DNA of 64,000 nucleotides from Candidatus Rhodoferax randersensis. Its GTDB lineage: Bacteria > Pseudomonadota > Gammaproteobacteria > Burkholderiales > Burkholderiaceae_C. This document shows, piece after piece, positions 34,697-44,098 of this stretch. The stretch covers positions 397,284-461,283 of the forward strand of contig JADKEH010000002.1 of assembly GCA_016718155.1 (NCBI GenBank), written 5' to 3'. Numbering within the stretch: position 1 is the stretch's first letter; each line of letters opens with the position of its first letter. A program made the position numbers and the translations under genes. The notes beneath the pieces are model-generated. The model made no database searches and was not told the DNA's origin. It saw nothing but the letters and a program-made list of their open reading frames with translations.

Positions 34697-36502
34697 TCAA
34701 ACTGAAAAAGCCAGTTCAAGCTCGTCGATCAGCCTGCCTACATAGGCCACGGCGTCGTGAATCGGCGCTGGCGAATGCATGTCGATGCCGGCGGCCTGCA
34801 TCAGCTCCAGGGGTTTGAGCGTGCCACCAGCCTTGAGCACCTTGAGCCAGCGCTCCACCGCGGGCTGTCCTTCGTCCTGGACCAAGCGGGCCATCGCCGT
34901 CGAGGCGACCAGGCCAACCGAGTAGGTGTAGGGATACAGGCCCATGTAGTAGTGGGGCTGGCGCATCCAGGTCATGCGGGCGCCCTCGTCGATCTCCACT
35001 GTGTCACCCCAGAACGCGCTCAGGATGTCGCCGGTGCGCTGGTTCAGCACCGACGCCGTGATTGCCTGGCCCGCCTCCGCCAGCGCGTACACCTGGTGCT
35101 GCAGCTCGGCCTCCAGCAGGTGCGTCACGAAGTTGTGGTGGAAGGTGCCCAGCACTTGCATGATGACCGCGCGACGCATGCGCAGGTCGGTGCTTTGGCC
35201 CAGGACGTGGTGCGCCAGCAGCATCTCGTTCATGATCGACGGCGCCTCCACAAAAGGCATGGCCGGGCGGGTGTTGACCAGCCGCTGGTGTTTCATCGCC
35301 AGACCAAAATGCCCACCATGGCCCAACTCGTGCGCCAGTGTGAACACGTTGCGCATCGAATCGGCCCAGGTGATCAGGATGTAGGGGTGCACGCCATAAG
35401 GCGAGGCACAAAAGGCGCCTGAGGACTTGCCCACGTTGTCGGCCCGGTCCACCCAGCGTTCGGTCAGCGCGGTGCGCGTGAAGGCGCAGTACTCCGGCCC
35501 CATCACCGCCAGCGCATCCAGAATCAGCGCGCAGGCTTCGTCATAGGTCACGCGGGGGTTGAACGCGGGGTCCAGCGGCGCCTTGATGTCGCAATACAGC
35601 AGCTTGTCCAGGCCCAGCACGCGCTGGCGCAGCCGGGCGTAACGGCGCATGTGCGGCGCCAGTTCGGTCTGGATGATCTGCAGGATGTTGGTGTACAGCG
35701 TTGCCGGAACCTTGTGAGCCTGCAGCAGAAATTCCTCCGTGCTGGGGTAGTGGCGCAAGCGGGCCAGCACCACGTTCTTTTTGACTTCAGTCGCGAAGGT
35801 GGCCGCATAGGTGTGGTTGTAGGCCTTCAGCCCCGCGCTGAACGACTGCCAGGCGCCGCGGCGCACACTGCAGTCCTCATTCGATTCGTAAGTGGATTCA
35901 TACGAGTTGAAGGAGTTGGGGTAGACCGCGCCGGCGGCGTCTGTGAACGGCGCAAACTGGATGTCGCTGGACTTGGAGCGGTTGTAGATCATCGAGGGCG
36001 ATCCCATCACCTCGCCCAGCGCGGCCAACACCTGCTCGGTATCGGCGCCCAGCCGGTGTGGTCGCAACGCCAACAGGTCCTGCAGGTAAATCTGGTGGGC
36101 CGCCAGGCCGGGCTCGCTGGCGAGATAGTGCTCCACCACGCCATCGGGCAGTTGCAGTATTTCCGAGTCCACAAACGCCAGGCTGGCGCTCAGTCGGGCG
36201 CTGAGAGCGGCCACGCGCGCTGTTGCCGCCTGGCTGTTGGGGTTGGTGCCGTCCTGCGCGTTGCGCAGGTGCGCGAAAGTGACGACGCGGATGAAGCGCT
36301 GTTGGATCGCCTCCACGGTGTCCAGACACGCCAGCAAGGTGGTGGCACTGTCGCCCAGTTGGCCCTGGTAGGGGCTGACATCGGCGCGTGCCGCGTCCAC
36401 GCCTTCGAGCGCAGCCTCCCAATCGGCGGCGCTGGCAAACAGGTCGTCAAGGTTCCAGGTCAGCTCGACGGGGACCTCGGCGCGGGCGGGGCGGGTTTTC
36501 AT
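34697..36502 (-). CDS. pepF: Oligoendopeptidase F (M3 metallopeptidase)
   Basis: A 601-residue cytoplasmic zinc peptidase that degrades short peptides. The zinc site is FTLAHELGHGGHFGLAM with the downstream Glu in EAPSIMNEMLLAHHVL. Other M3B features include ELTWNLDDLFAS at the N-terminus and MGLYPYTYSVGLVASTAM near the C-terminus. No signal peptide is present. Confidence 0.95.
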   Translation of the reverse strand: MKTRPARAEVPVELTWNLDDLFASAADWEAALEGVDAARADVSPYQGQLGDSATTLLACLDTVEAIQQRFIRVVTFAHLRNAQDGTNPNSQAATARVAALSARLSASLAFVDSEILQLPDGVVEHYLASEPGLAAHQIYLQDLLALRPHRLGADTEQVLAALGEVMGSPSMIYNRSKSSDIQFAPFTDAAGAVYPNSFNSYESTYESNEDCSVRRGAWQSFSAGLKAYNHTYAATFATEVKKNVVLARLRHYPSTEEFLLQAHKVPATLYTNILQIIQTELAPHMRRYARLRQRVLGLDKLLYCDIKAPLDPAFNPRVTYDEACALILDALAVMGPEYCAFTRTALTERWVDRADNVGKSSGAFCASPYGVHPYILITWADSMRNVFTLAHELGHGGHFGLAMKHQRLVNTRPAMPFVEAPSIMNEMLLAHHVLGQSTDLRMRRAVIMQVLGTFHHNFVTHLLEAELQHQVYALAEAGQAITASVLNQRTGDILSAFWGDTVEIDEGARMTWMRQPHYYMGLYPYTYSVGLVASTAMARLVQDEGQPAVERWLKVLKAGGTLKPLELMQAAGIDMHSPAPIHDAVAYVGRLIDELELAFSV

Positions 36503-36707
36503 TGTGTGAGGCCGTATCGTTGGTGGTGTGGGTTAACCATACTACCCAGTCTGGCCACCGACCGTTGGACCTGAAGCAAACACCGCCCAAATCGTTGCGC
36601 GCATCCCTGTTCATCTTCGAGGCAAAGGCGCCCGGTGAAATATTGCCTTTGCCATCGGGGTCTGGTCGGCCCTTCGCGAGTTGCGATGCGTGAGCGTGAA
36701 AGTACAT

Positions 36708-36869
36708 CGTCATTGCGAACGAAGTGAAGCAATCCAGGTCTCCTGAACCCATGGACTGCCGCGCGGTATTCGTCATTGGAGCAGCAGCGACGCGGCAATT
36801 GCAGTGATGCCATCAGGTTCAAGGTCCGTGTGCGTTATCGGTCCGGATTCGGGAGGTTCGCAATGACGG
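36708..36869. repeat. Dispersed CGTCATTGCGAG-type repeat, copy 4
   Basis: It lies in the 494-bp gap between pepF and the zinc-ribbon gene. It opens CGTCATTGCGAACGAAGTG, has an internal CGTCATTGGAG, and ends with the 56-bp block 36814-36869 shared with copy 2 (53 of 56 positions equal). The rest of the gap (36503-36707 and 36870-36996) shows no gene, only a short GGGCTTGAGCCC dyad near 36890. Confidence 0.75.
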
Positions 36870-36996
36870 TTGCCTTTCATGATATGGGTGGGCTTGAGCC
36901 CATGTCAGGTAAAAGCAAACAAGCGCGCTGCCGGTCACGAAGGTGCCAGTGAGCTGGCCTTGGTGAACCCGATCCGCGTGGAATGTTCGAACTAAA

Positions 36997-37251
36997 CTAC
37001 CGCCCCAATACCGACCAACCAGCATGCCGGTTGACCTTGTTGTTCTCATACTCCCAGATGGTGCCGCAGCGCTCGCAGCGGTACTTGGTGATGGTCACCG
37101 ACCCGTGTTTGTGCGCCACGGTGCGGTGCGTGCCCTGCATCAGCTCGGGGTGACCCTTGGCGCGGCGCCAGTGTTGCTGCACACCGGCGCAGGCGTCGCA
37201 CATCTCCGCAGTCTTGACCGGCTCAGGCCGAAGGGGTAGGTCTTGGGGCAT
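36997..37251 (-). CDS. Small zinc-ribbon protein, unknown
   Basis: An 84-residue protein with two CxxC knuckles, CDAC near residue 19 and CERC near residue 60, separated by a basic stretch (HWRRAKGHPELMQGTHRTV). This is the layout of a zinc ribbon. The start at 37251 (MPQDLPLRPEP) lies 20 bp after the ycaQ stop on the same strand, so it may be cotranscribed with ycaQ. It is not recognised as a named family; nucleic-acid binding is possible. Confidence 0.65.
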   Translation of the reverse strand: MPQDLPLRPEPVKTAEMCDACAGVQQHWRRAKGHPELMQGTHRTVAHKHGSVTITKYRCERCGTIWEYENNKVNRHAGWSVLGR

Positions 37252-37271
37252 GGTGGGCTGCTCGTAAATGC

Positions 37272-38363
37272 TCAGATTGTCGTTGGTAGATGCAAGAAAG
37301 CTCGCAACCGGTCCAGCTCCTCGGCCAGCGCGCGCGGGTACGCGGCGTCGCGCGGCGGCTTGCCGGCGGCGTAACCCAGCTCGGCCTGCAACTGCCCATC
37401 GGTCACCGACACATTGCCCCAGCCAATCACCGTGTCGTGCCACAAGAGCGGCAGCGCGTAGTAGCCGCGCACGCGTTTGGGGGCGGGGGTGTAGGCCTCA
37501 AAGCGGTAGGCCCAGCCCCACAGGTGCTCGAAACGTCGGCGGTCCCACACCAGCGGGTCAAACGGGGCCAGCAGGCGCACCACCTCCTCGGGCGCGTGGC
37601 GGCGCGATGCCGGGTTTTCTGTGGCGCTCCAGTAGTAGGTTTGGCCGTCTACCGTGGCACTGGCCAGGCGTTCCTTGGCGCGCGCCAAGGCGTCGCGGCG
37701 CAAGTGGGCCCATTGCGGTGCACCGCCGCGCAGGTGGCTGATCAGCTCACCTAAAGATCGCTCGGGCAGCGGCGCGTACTTGTGCACGATCACATCCACC
37801 AGGGCATCCATGGCTTGCTGCGGGTCGGGTGCGTCTTGCGCGTGATCCCGTACCGAGTAGGTGCGCACGCCACTGGCGCGAGAGGCGATGCGCAGCAGGC
37901 CGCGGTAATGCATGTCGTCGAGCAACTGCGTGCTGGCATTGCTGGAGCCACCAAACCAGTTGCGCGACTTGCCGTGCGCAAAGTGCGCGTCCACCGCGCG
38001 CGGGTGCACCACGCCGTGCGCCTGCACAAAGGCCAGCACAGCGTCCATCTGCTTGCGCCGGGCCGGGGTCAGCGCCGTGCGGGGCGTGCGCGGGTGCATC
38101 AGCGCCTGCGTGGCGCGCGGCAAGAAACCGTAGTTGACGAAGAAGTCTTCCTCGATGTCCAGCTTGGCGTAGCGCCGTTCCAGGTCGCCCGCGCGGTAGC
38201 CCTTGACGCGGTGGCGCAGCGTCAGGTCTTGCGCCCGTGCCGGCGCGCGAATCGGGTCGGCCTGCACAAAGCCCAGCTTGGTGATGGCCCGGCCCAAGGT
38301 GGTGGGCGCAAACAGGGTGCGTGCCACGGCGTAGCGGCGCAGGGTGTCCAAGGTGAGGGGCAT
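37272..38363 (-). CDS. ycaQ: YcaQ/AlkX-type winged-helix DNA glycosylase
   Basis: A 363-residue protein of the HTH_42 family. E. coli YcaQ (AlkX) unhooks DNA interstrand cross-links. The catalytic loop near residue 33 reads KLGFVQADPI, that is Q-x-D as in YcaQ rather than Q-x-Q as in AlkZ. Other conserved parts are YAKLDIEEDFFVNYGFLPR, LLAPFDPLVWDRRR and YALPLLWHDTVIGWGNV. Its promoter region once held a LexA-type operator 16 bp upstream of the start, now split by an IS1595-family insertion, so SOS control has probably been altered. Confidence 0.88.
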   Translation of the reverse strand: MPLTLDTLRRYAVARTLFAPTTLGRAITKLGFVQADPIRAPARAQDLTLRHRVKGYRAGDLERRYAKLDIEEDFFVNYGFLPRATQALMHPRTPRTALTPARRKQMDAVLAFVQAHGVVHPRAVDAHFAHGKSRNWFGGSSNASTQLLDDMHYRGLLRIASRASGVRTYSVRDHAQDAPDPQQAMDALVDVIVHKYAPLPERSLGELISHLRGGAPQWAHLRRDALARAKERLASATVDGQTYYWSATENPASRRHAPEEVVRLLAPFDPLVWDRRRFEHLWGWAYRFEAYTPAPKRVRGYYALPLLWHDTVIGWGNVSVTDGQLQAELGYAAGKPPRDAAYPRALAEELDRLRAFLHLPTTI

Positions 38364-38394
38364 GGTTGCTGGCGTGGCGATACTGTGTAAAAAT

Positions 38395-39468
38395 AAGGGC
38401 TATCCATTTAGCTCCACAAGACCTATCATCCGTCGGTGAACGAAATTTGGCATAGTGCAAGCAAAGGTTACCCAAGCAACTGGATTGAATTTCAGGACTG
38501 GTTTGCCACCGAAGATTCCTGCACAGCATACCTTGAGCACCCGAGATGGCCAAAGGGATTTTGCTGCCCGTCTTGCGGCGCGATTGACGAGCCCGGACGT
38601 GCGACTCGGGGCGGCTGATTTGCAGAAGTTGTCGGCATCAGAGCAGTGTGACGGCAGGAACAATCTTCGACAAGACCCGTACTCCGCTTAGGCTGTGGTT
38701 CGCTGCGGCTTGGTACATCACCAATCAGAAGCAAGGCGTCAGCTCTTGGACTGCAACGCGTGCTCGGCTTGAATAGCTACCAGACCGCATGGGCCATGTT
38801 GCACCGGTTTCGCCGTGCGATGGTGCGTCCCGATCGTGACCTGCTGTGCGGCACAGTCGAAGTCGATGAGACCTTCTTGGCGTTGAGCCGAAAAGACACG
38901 GCCAAGCCAAAGCCCAAGCGCGCCAGCCCGAAAGCCCACAATCGCAGCCACTTGGTTGCCGTCGCTGTTGCTATTGAGGTGCACGAGCCCAAGGGCTTCG
39001 GACGCATTCGTCTTCGTCGAATTCCAGGGCCCACCATCGAAGCGATTGTCCCGTTCTTGCGAGAGAACATCGCACCGAGGAGCACAGTTCCGCACTGACG
39101 GGTCTGCAATTTACGCAACCGTGAATGAGGATGGGTTTAAGCACGATCCCCATGTCATGCTCGGGTCCAAGGTTCCGGCTCATGAGCCGTTGCCCGGAGT
39201 TCACCGCATCGCAGCATTGCTAAAAGCGCTAGTTTCTTGGCACTCATCAGGGCGCAGTTGATCCTCGACACGTAGACTACTACCTTGATGAATTCACCTT
39301 CAGATTCAACCGACGGACATCGCGTTCCAAGGGGCTGCTCTTCTATCGACTGATGACGCAATCCGTCTTAGCAGCACCCGCCACATATGCCAACATTCGT
39401 GACAACCAACACCCGTCAAGGCGCGAGTCCGGTAGTCAATACGCTGTGGAGCTAAATGGATAGCCCTT
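38395..39468 (+). mobile_element. IS1595-family insertion sequence, 1,074 bp
   Basis: Terminal inverted repeats of 23 bp are perfect (38395-38417 and 39446-39468), beginning AAGGGCTATCCATTTAGC. They are flanked by the 8-bp target duplication GTAAAAAT (38387-38394 and 39469-39476). Eight-base duplications and a single ISXO2-like transposase gene are features of the IS1595 family. Intact ends and exact duplication show a fairly recent insertion, although the transposase frame is broken. Confidence 0.9.
38436..39440 (+). pseudogene. IS1595 (ISXO2-like) transposase, frame broken several times
   Basis: Reading across frames gives one recognisable transposase. It starts MNEIWHSASKGYPSNWIEFQ with a zinc ribbon (CCPSCG, then CRSC), continues YQTAWAMLHRFRRAMVRP and the first catalytic acid in GTVEVDETF, then DGSAIYATVNEDGF, and ends YYLDEFTFRFNRR with the final acid. 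Frame changes occur near 38610, 38735, 39090 and 39225. Catalytic residues survive, so the breaks may be sequence errors or recent decay. Confidence 0.75.
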
Positions 39469-39505
39469 GTAAAAATACAGTATATCCATTTGCAGGGATT
39501 AGGCC

Positions 39506-40121
39506 ATGAAGATATTGCCGACCGACTTTGACGGTCAACCCATCCGCCGTGTGTTTGACGAGGACACCGAGACGTGGTGGTTTTCGGTGGTTGATGTGGT
39601 GCAGGTGCTGGACCGAGAACAAAAGTGCCAAGCGCGCTATTGGTCAGACCTCAAGCGCAAGCTGGCACAGGAGGCGGGCTCCGGAGCAACCGTACGAGGA
39701 AATCGTACAGTTCAAACTGACCGCCACGGACGGTAAACAACGGGAAACCGATTGCGCCAAAGCCGCCACGCTCCTGCGCATTGTTCCAATCCATCCCCAG
39801 CGCCAAAGCCGAGCCCATCAAAGTCTGGCTCGCCAAAGTCGGCTACAGAGCGCATGCATGAAATGGCCGACCCGGCCCTGTCGCTCAACCGCGCCCGCCA
39901 GACCGGCAACAGCACGGGCCGCAGCGACAAGTGGACAGATTGCAGAAACCACGGCCGCAACGGGCATGGCGGACAACACCACGGCGGCCAAGGCGGGGTG
40001 GCATCGCCAAACAAGCGCGCAAGCAGTTGGAGACTCAAACCGGCAGGCCGGTGGTGTCGCCGGGCCAGAACCACCTGGCGCCGCACGCGGCACGGCCGTT
40101 AAAGTGGCGAGGAAGAAGTAA
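39506..40121 (+). pseudogene. BRO-N/DinD-like damage-inducible protein, frame broken
   Basis: The N-terminus (MKILPTDFDGQPIRRVFDED, then WFSVVDVVQVL) is a BRO-N/antirepressor-type domain. After a frame change near 39675 it continues as EEIVQFKLTATDGKQRETDC and, with further changes, KVGYRAHA, QIAETTAATGMADNT and AKQARKQLETQTGRPVV. This arrangement matches longer DinD-like/BRO proteins of about 270-290 residues; part of the middle (near 39930) appears lost. It stands directly downstream of the split LexA operator, which fits a damage-inducible gene. The 3' end abuts the convergent DTW gene. Confidence 0.7.
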
Positions 40122-40813
40122 GGCCTGCAAGCGCAAGTGCGCCGCGTCCTCCAGGTCTACCGGCAACTGGTTGCGGGCCTGCAGGTAGTGCTGGGTGAAC
40201 ACATCCAGGTAGGCCTCCAGCGTCTGCGCGGCCAGCGGCTCGCCGGCCAGCTCCATACACAGCGCAGCCACCTCCGAGGTGCAGATGTGGTTGTCGCGCC
40301 GCGAGCGGCGCAGGCGGTAGCGTGACAGCTGCTCGGGCGGCAGGCTCAGGGCACCGGCAGTGGTCCAGATACGGGCAGGCTCTTGCGAAACATCTTGCGC
40401 CTCGGGCCGTGGCGTCCAGCAGCACAAATAGCGGGCGTCGGATGCTGGCCCCCGCTCCACCGCTACGCGCCTCGTTGCGCTCAATCAGCTGCGTGACCAC
40501 CCGCTCGGCCGCCACAAACTCGCCGGGGAAGACCAGATACGGCTGCCACTGCGGGTCGGCCAGCAGTGCCAGCAGCGCAGGGTCTACCTCGGTGCGTGCC
40601 CAGCCAAAGGCAGTCAGTATCGGCCACCACATCGGCTATCAGCCAGCCAGTGTTGCTGGGCTTGAGCGGCTCGGTGTCGCACATGATCAGGCACACCCCG
40701 GCGCGCGTGGGCACCAGTGGGCGAAGGGCACACATACAGTGGCTGGGGAGCAGCCGGCAACCCGCACAGCGCAACCTACGCGAGCCGCCACGCGCCAAGG
40801 AACGGCTTGGCAC
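40099..40813 (-). pseudogene. DTW-domain (tRNA-uridine aminocarboxypropyltransferase-like) gene, frame broken
   Basis: Pieces in different frames assemble into one DTW protein: RLRCAGCRLLPSHCMCALRP with VCLIMCDTEPLKPSNTGWL, then QPYLVFPGEFVAAERVV, then a damaged DTW-motif region (FVLLDATA), then SRYRLRRSRRDNHICTSEVA and LDVFTQHYLQARNQLP. DTW enzymes (TapT/TuaA) add aminocarboxypropyl to tRNA uridine using SAM. At least three one-base changes interrupt the frame. Confidence 0.75.
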
Positions 40814-40903
40814 TGCGCGCCAGCCGCGCGGTGCGCAAGCGAGATACCGCGTGGGACATGCAGGAGGCTGGCAACACTGGTCGAGCGTACGCGCGGTGGC
40901 GCT

Positions 40904-41293
40904 TTACTTGGCCGGCCGATGCAGCGCGCAAATCTTGTTGCCGTCGGGGTCGCAGATAGGCCGGTAGAGCTTGCCCACCGCGCCATCGCGCCAGCCTGGC
41001 GGGTCTTCGCAGGTGGTGCCGCCGTTGGCAAGGCCGGCTGCATGGAACGCGTCCGGCCTGCTCGGGCGTCTGCGTGTTGAACCCGATGGTGCTGCCATTA
41101 CCGTGGGTCGCCGGCTCGCCATTGAGGGGGTGGTGATGCCAAAGCTGCCGGTGGGGCTGCGGTAGAAGTAGCGTGCGCAGATCCCGTTGTGGTTGTACAC
41201 GCCGGGTTTGATATCCAGCGTGCCGAGCAAGGCGTCGTAAAACTTCTTGGAGGCTTCGATGTTGTTAACGCCAAGTATCACGTGACTGAACAT
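40904..41293 (-). CDS. VOC-family (glyoxalase/bleomycin-resistance fold) protein with compensating frameshifts
   Basis: 129 residues as read. It starts MFSHVILGVNNIEASKKFYD, the first beta-alpha-beta unit of a VOC protein, and ends DPDGNKICALHRP. Between SFGITTP and DAFHAAGL the frame reads unlikely sequence, but shifting by one base restores LNGEPATHGNGSTIGFNTQ. One C seems to be missing in a C-run at 41125-41130 and one base added near 41054. The pair cancels, so the frame stays open. The function of this VOC subgroup is not known. Confidence 0.75.
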   Translation of the reverse strand: MFSHVILGVNNIEASKKFYDALLGTLDIKPGVYNHNGICARYFYRSPTGSFGITTPSMASRRPTVMAAPSGSTRRRPSRPDAFHAAGLANGGTTCEDPPGWRDGAVGKLYRPICDPDGNKICALHRPAK

Positions 41294-41388
41294 AACTATC
41301 TCCGTTGGCGCCCGGTTGCGGGCAGGGAAGGGGTGTGGAGCCGAGAGGATAGCGCTACGCCTTCAAACGCTGGCAGAGAATCTGGACC

Positions 41389-42035
41389 ATGGACCTCTTT
41401 GACGATTTGCCCCCGCCCCCGAGGCCGCGCACATGGCGATTCGCGGTGCCGTGCTGCTGCACGCCTTTGCGCGCGAGGGCGAGGCCGCCCTGTTGCAGAC
41501 CATCGACGCGGTCATTCTGCGCAGGCGCCGCTGCGCCACGTGCAAACCGGCGGCGGCACCATGTCGGTGGCCACCACCAGTTGGTGGCCCGCTGGGCTGG
41601 GGGTCCGATCCGCATGGCTACCGCTACGCAGCACGTGACCCCCACACCGGACAGCCCACCATGCCCGCGTGCTTGATGGAGTTGTCCCAACGCGCCGCAG
41701 CGCAGGCCGGTTATGCGGGCTTCGTGCCCACGCCTGCCTGATCAACCAATACGCCCCCGCGGCAAGCTCTCGCTGCACCAGGACAAGGACGAGCAAGACC
41801 CGCGCGCGCCCATCGTGTCGCTGTCGCTGGGCTTGCCGGCCGTGTTTCTGTTTGGCACACCCCAGCGCGAAGACCGCAGCCAGCGCTATCGGCTGGTGCA
41901 TGGGGATGTGGTGGTGTGGGGCGGGCCATCGCGCCTGGCGTACCACGGGGTCATGCCGCTGGCGGACGGCGAGCATGGCTTGCTGGGTCAGCGGCGGATC
42001 AACTCTGACGTTTCGGCGGGCTGGCGCTGGCAGGC
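41389..42035 (+). pseudogene. alkB: AlkB-type DNA-repair dioxygenase, frame broken many times
   Basis: Read across frames the product is a 2-oxoglutarate/Fe(II) dioxygenase of the AlkB family, which reverses alkyl lesions in DNA: MDLFDDLPPP, then AIRGAVLLHAFAREGEAALL, QAPLRHVQTGGGTMSVATT, DPHGYRYAARDPHTGQP, CLINQYAP, GKLSLHQDKDEQD (Fe-binding HxD), RLVHGDVVVWGGPSRLAYHGV (second His) and LTFRRAG. At least five single-base changes occur within 650 bp although the residues themselves are well kept. That is more like poor sequence than long decay. Confidence 0.82.
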
Positions 42036-42245
42036 TTGCAAAGAAAGGGGCTCTGGCCGCAAACTTGGCCGATGCCGACAGCCTGCGGCGGGGCGATCTG
42101 GGACGGGCGCGGCCTGCTCAAATCCGACTCGTAGCAAGGCAAAGTGCGCTGCCCGCCGCAGCATGCACTGCGGTTTCTGTTTCCCCAGCTATGGCCCGAG
42201 GCAGAGGCGGATTCGGCCAATGTTTGAACATCAAATTGGCTTCTA
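42036..42245. other. Unassigned stretch between alkB and IS630 element
   Basis: About 210 bp between the apparent end of alkB and the left end of the IS630-family element. No gene, repeat or regulatory signal was recognised in it. Confidence 0.4.
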
Positions 42246-43493
42246 GTAATTCGTTTCATCAATGACATTACATATCAGTTCAAACCGAGGTCGAACTTGT
42301 TCCATCGGAAGATGACAGGCGTGGCGTTGAATTCCTCGATGCCCTTGAGGATGCGAGCCTTCAGCTCGTCCACTGATTTGACTCGGATGTGCCGCAGGAA
42401 GGCGCGCGCCATCTTGGAGAAGGCGCACTCGATCAGATTGAGCCAAGAGCCATGCTTGGGTGTGTGAACGTACTCGAATCGCCCGGGGCGCGTGCCCAGG
42501 TAGGCCACGGTCTCCTTGGAAATGTGGGCCGAATGGTTGTCCAGCACGACTCGGATGATGGAGTCTTTCGGGTAGTACTCATCCAGGCGCTTGAGCAGAG
42601 CGATGAACTCCACGCTGCGATGGCGGTCCTCCACATTGGCAAAAATGTGACCCGAGTGCAGATCGATTCCGGCCAGGATCGAGACGGTGCCCCGGCGAAC
42701 ATACTCGTAGTCGCGCCCAACAGCGCCGGCCTTGCCCGGCACCGGAGGCAGATCGGGCGCGGTCAAGCCGATTGCCTGAACGCCGGGCTTCTCATCGACG
42801 CTGACCGTGTAGATGGGGTTGGGCCGTGCGTCATGGACCGCCCCCTTGCCGGTAGAGCGAGACATCCCGATAGACCATCAGAACCTCCTGCATCTTGCGG
42901 TCAAACTGCGGATCGCGCTTCTCCAGGTAGTAGCGAATCCTGTGGGGCTTGATCTCGTGTTCGTCCAGGATGCGCCACACGGTGCTTTTGCCCGCATTGG
43001 CCAGGCGGGCAAACCCGGCAGCCTCGGCGCGCGCTCGCCCACGAACCGAGCCAGCGCGGAGATGGTCCACAACCCGCCGCCAGCCCATGATCCTTGGGCT
43101 TGGTGCACGCGATGCTCACCACCCAGGCTTTGGCTTCATCGGTGATCTCGGGCTCGTGAGGGCGGTGGTACTTGTCTTTCAGGCCGCCAGCACGCCCGCG
43201 GCCAGCGCTTCGTCCACGCAGCGATAGATCATCGGGCGACTAAAGCCGAGTTGGCGCTGCAACTCGGTGATCGAGGTGCCGAAGGCGTATCCCAGCAGCA
43301 CCTTCGCCCGCTCGACTTCGCGCGCGGGCGCGGTCCTCGATGCAGCCAGCTTCCCGAGTGTCGCCGCCTGCGCAGGCGTCAACGCCAGCGCAGCGCGCTC
43401 CGATTTCCTTGCCATCGTCACCTCCATCACAAGTTACCAATGAACCGAGGTGATTATCGGTCATTTAGTAACTTAATTGATGGAACGATCTAC
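42246..43493 (-). mobile_element. IS630-family insertion sequence, about 1,248 bp
   Basis: Imperfect 26-bp inverted ends (42246-42271, GTAATTCGTTTCATCAAT...; 43468-43493 in reverse complement, GTAGATCGTTCCATCAAT...) are flanked on both sides by TA (42244-42245 and 43494-43495), the target duplicated by IS630/Tc1-mariner elements. The interior holds one broken IS630 transposase. It separates alkB from a fic fragment. Confidence 0.85.
42275..43430 (-). pseudogene. IS630-family DDE transposase, frame broken
   Basis: Three pieces on the minus strand. 43430-43179 holds the N-terminal helix-turn-helix (ITELQRQLGFSRPMIYRCV). Around 43088-42831 is the second DNA-binding part (KSTVWRILDEHEIKPHRIRYYLEKRDP). 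42865-42275 is the catalytic core with the three acids in SVDEKPG, VVLDNHSAH and WLNLIECAF. Two frame changes, near 43170 and 42850, prevent one continuous product. Confidence 0.85.
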
Positions 43494-43519
43494 TAGCGCT
43501 CGTCAGTGCAGCGCAAGTA

Positions 43520-44060
43520 GCTATGAATTTCATAGCAATTGCAAAATCAAGCGGCGTGCGCTCAGGTTTGACTGCAGGTTGCTCCCGGCCGTGCACGTTC
43601 ACGGCGTAGCGCCTAGCCTTTGCCCCACCCCTCGACTCGTAGTAAGCCATTGGCAAGCCGCCCAAAAAGCGCCACCTGAGCGAACATGCCCCGCTTCCAG
43701 CAGGCTCTCCAGCATCTGTCGGGGCATGCCGTACCACGCGCACTAGCACATGGCTGGTATGTCGGTCTTGTGCGTGCATATCTTGCGCCAGCGCCATGTC
43801 TGCCAGGGCACGGCCCAGGCGGCCGTTGCCATCTTTAAACGGGTGTATGGATTCAAACCACAGATGCACCAGCGCGGCCCGTGCAATGCCATTGACCGCT
43901 GCGCCTGAGGTGGTTGCCCCGGTCGGTCGGGTACTTTCAAACCATGCCAAGAATTGGTCCATGTGCAAGGCCACCTGTGCCGACAGCGGCGCCTCGTAGC
44001 GCACCACTGCGCGTAATGCCCGACCTGCCCCCCGGAAACAGCGCTAACTGCCAGCGGCAT
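43520..44060 (-). pseudogene. Fic-domain protein fragment
   Basis: The Fic motif HPFKDGNGRLGRAL is intact, preceded by EAPLSAQVALHMDQFLAWFES and LVHLWFESI. This is the adenylyltransferase (AMPylation) core of Fic proteins. The N-terminal part is absent or out of frame before about 44007, and the frame changes again near 43755, after which PRQMLES-like sequence continues in another frame. The gene is truncated near the IS630 element. No adjacent antitoxin was found. Confidence 0.75.
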
Positions 44061-44098
44061 AACCGGCCATCAAGGGTAGTGGTTGGAAAGGCAGGCCA

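Larger units (their letters stand above)
38379..39484. promoter_or_regulatory. LexA (SOS) operator split by an insertion sequence
   Basis: Left of the element is ATACTGT followed by GTAAAAAT (38380-38394); right of it is GTAAAAAT followed by ACAGTAT (39469-39483). Removing the element and one 8-bp duplication restores ATACTGT-GTAAAAAT-ACAGTAT, which fits the gamma/beta-proteobacterial LexA consensus TACTGT-N8-ACAGTA exactly in its arms. The intact site would have lain between ycaQ (minus) and the BRO/DinD-like gene (plus), serving both. Confidence 0.85.

Noticed and set aside
43520..44060. Active Fic toxin-antitoxin pair
   Set aside because: The Fic motif is intact, but the gene lacks its N-terminus, changes frame and has no antitoxin neighbour.
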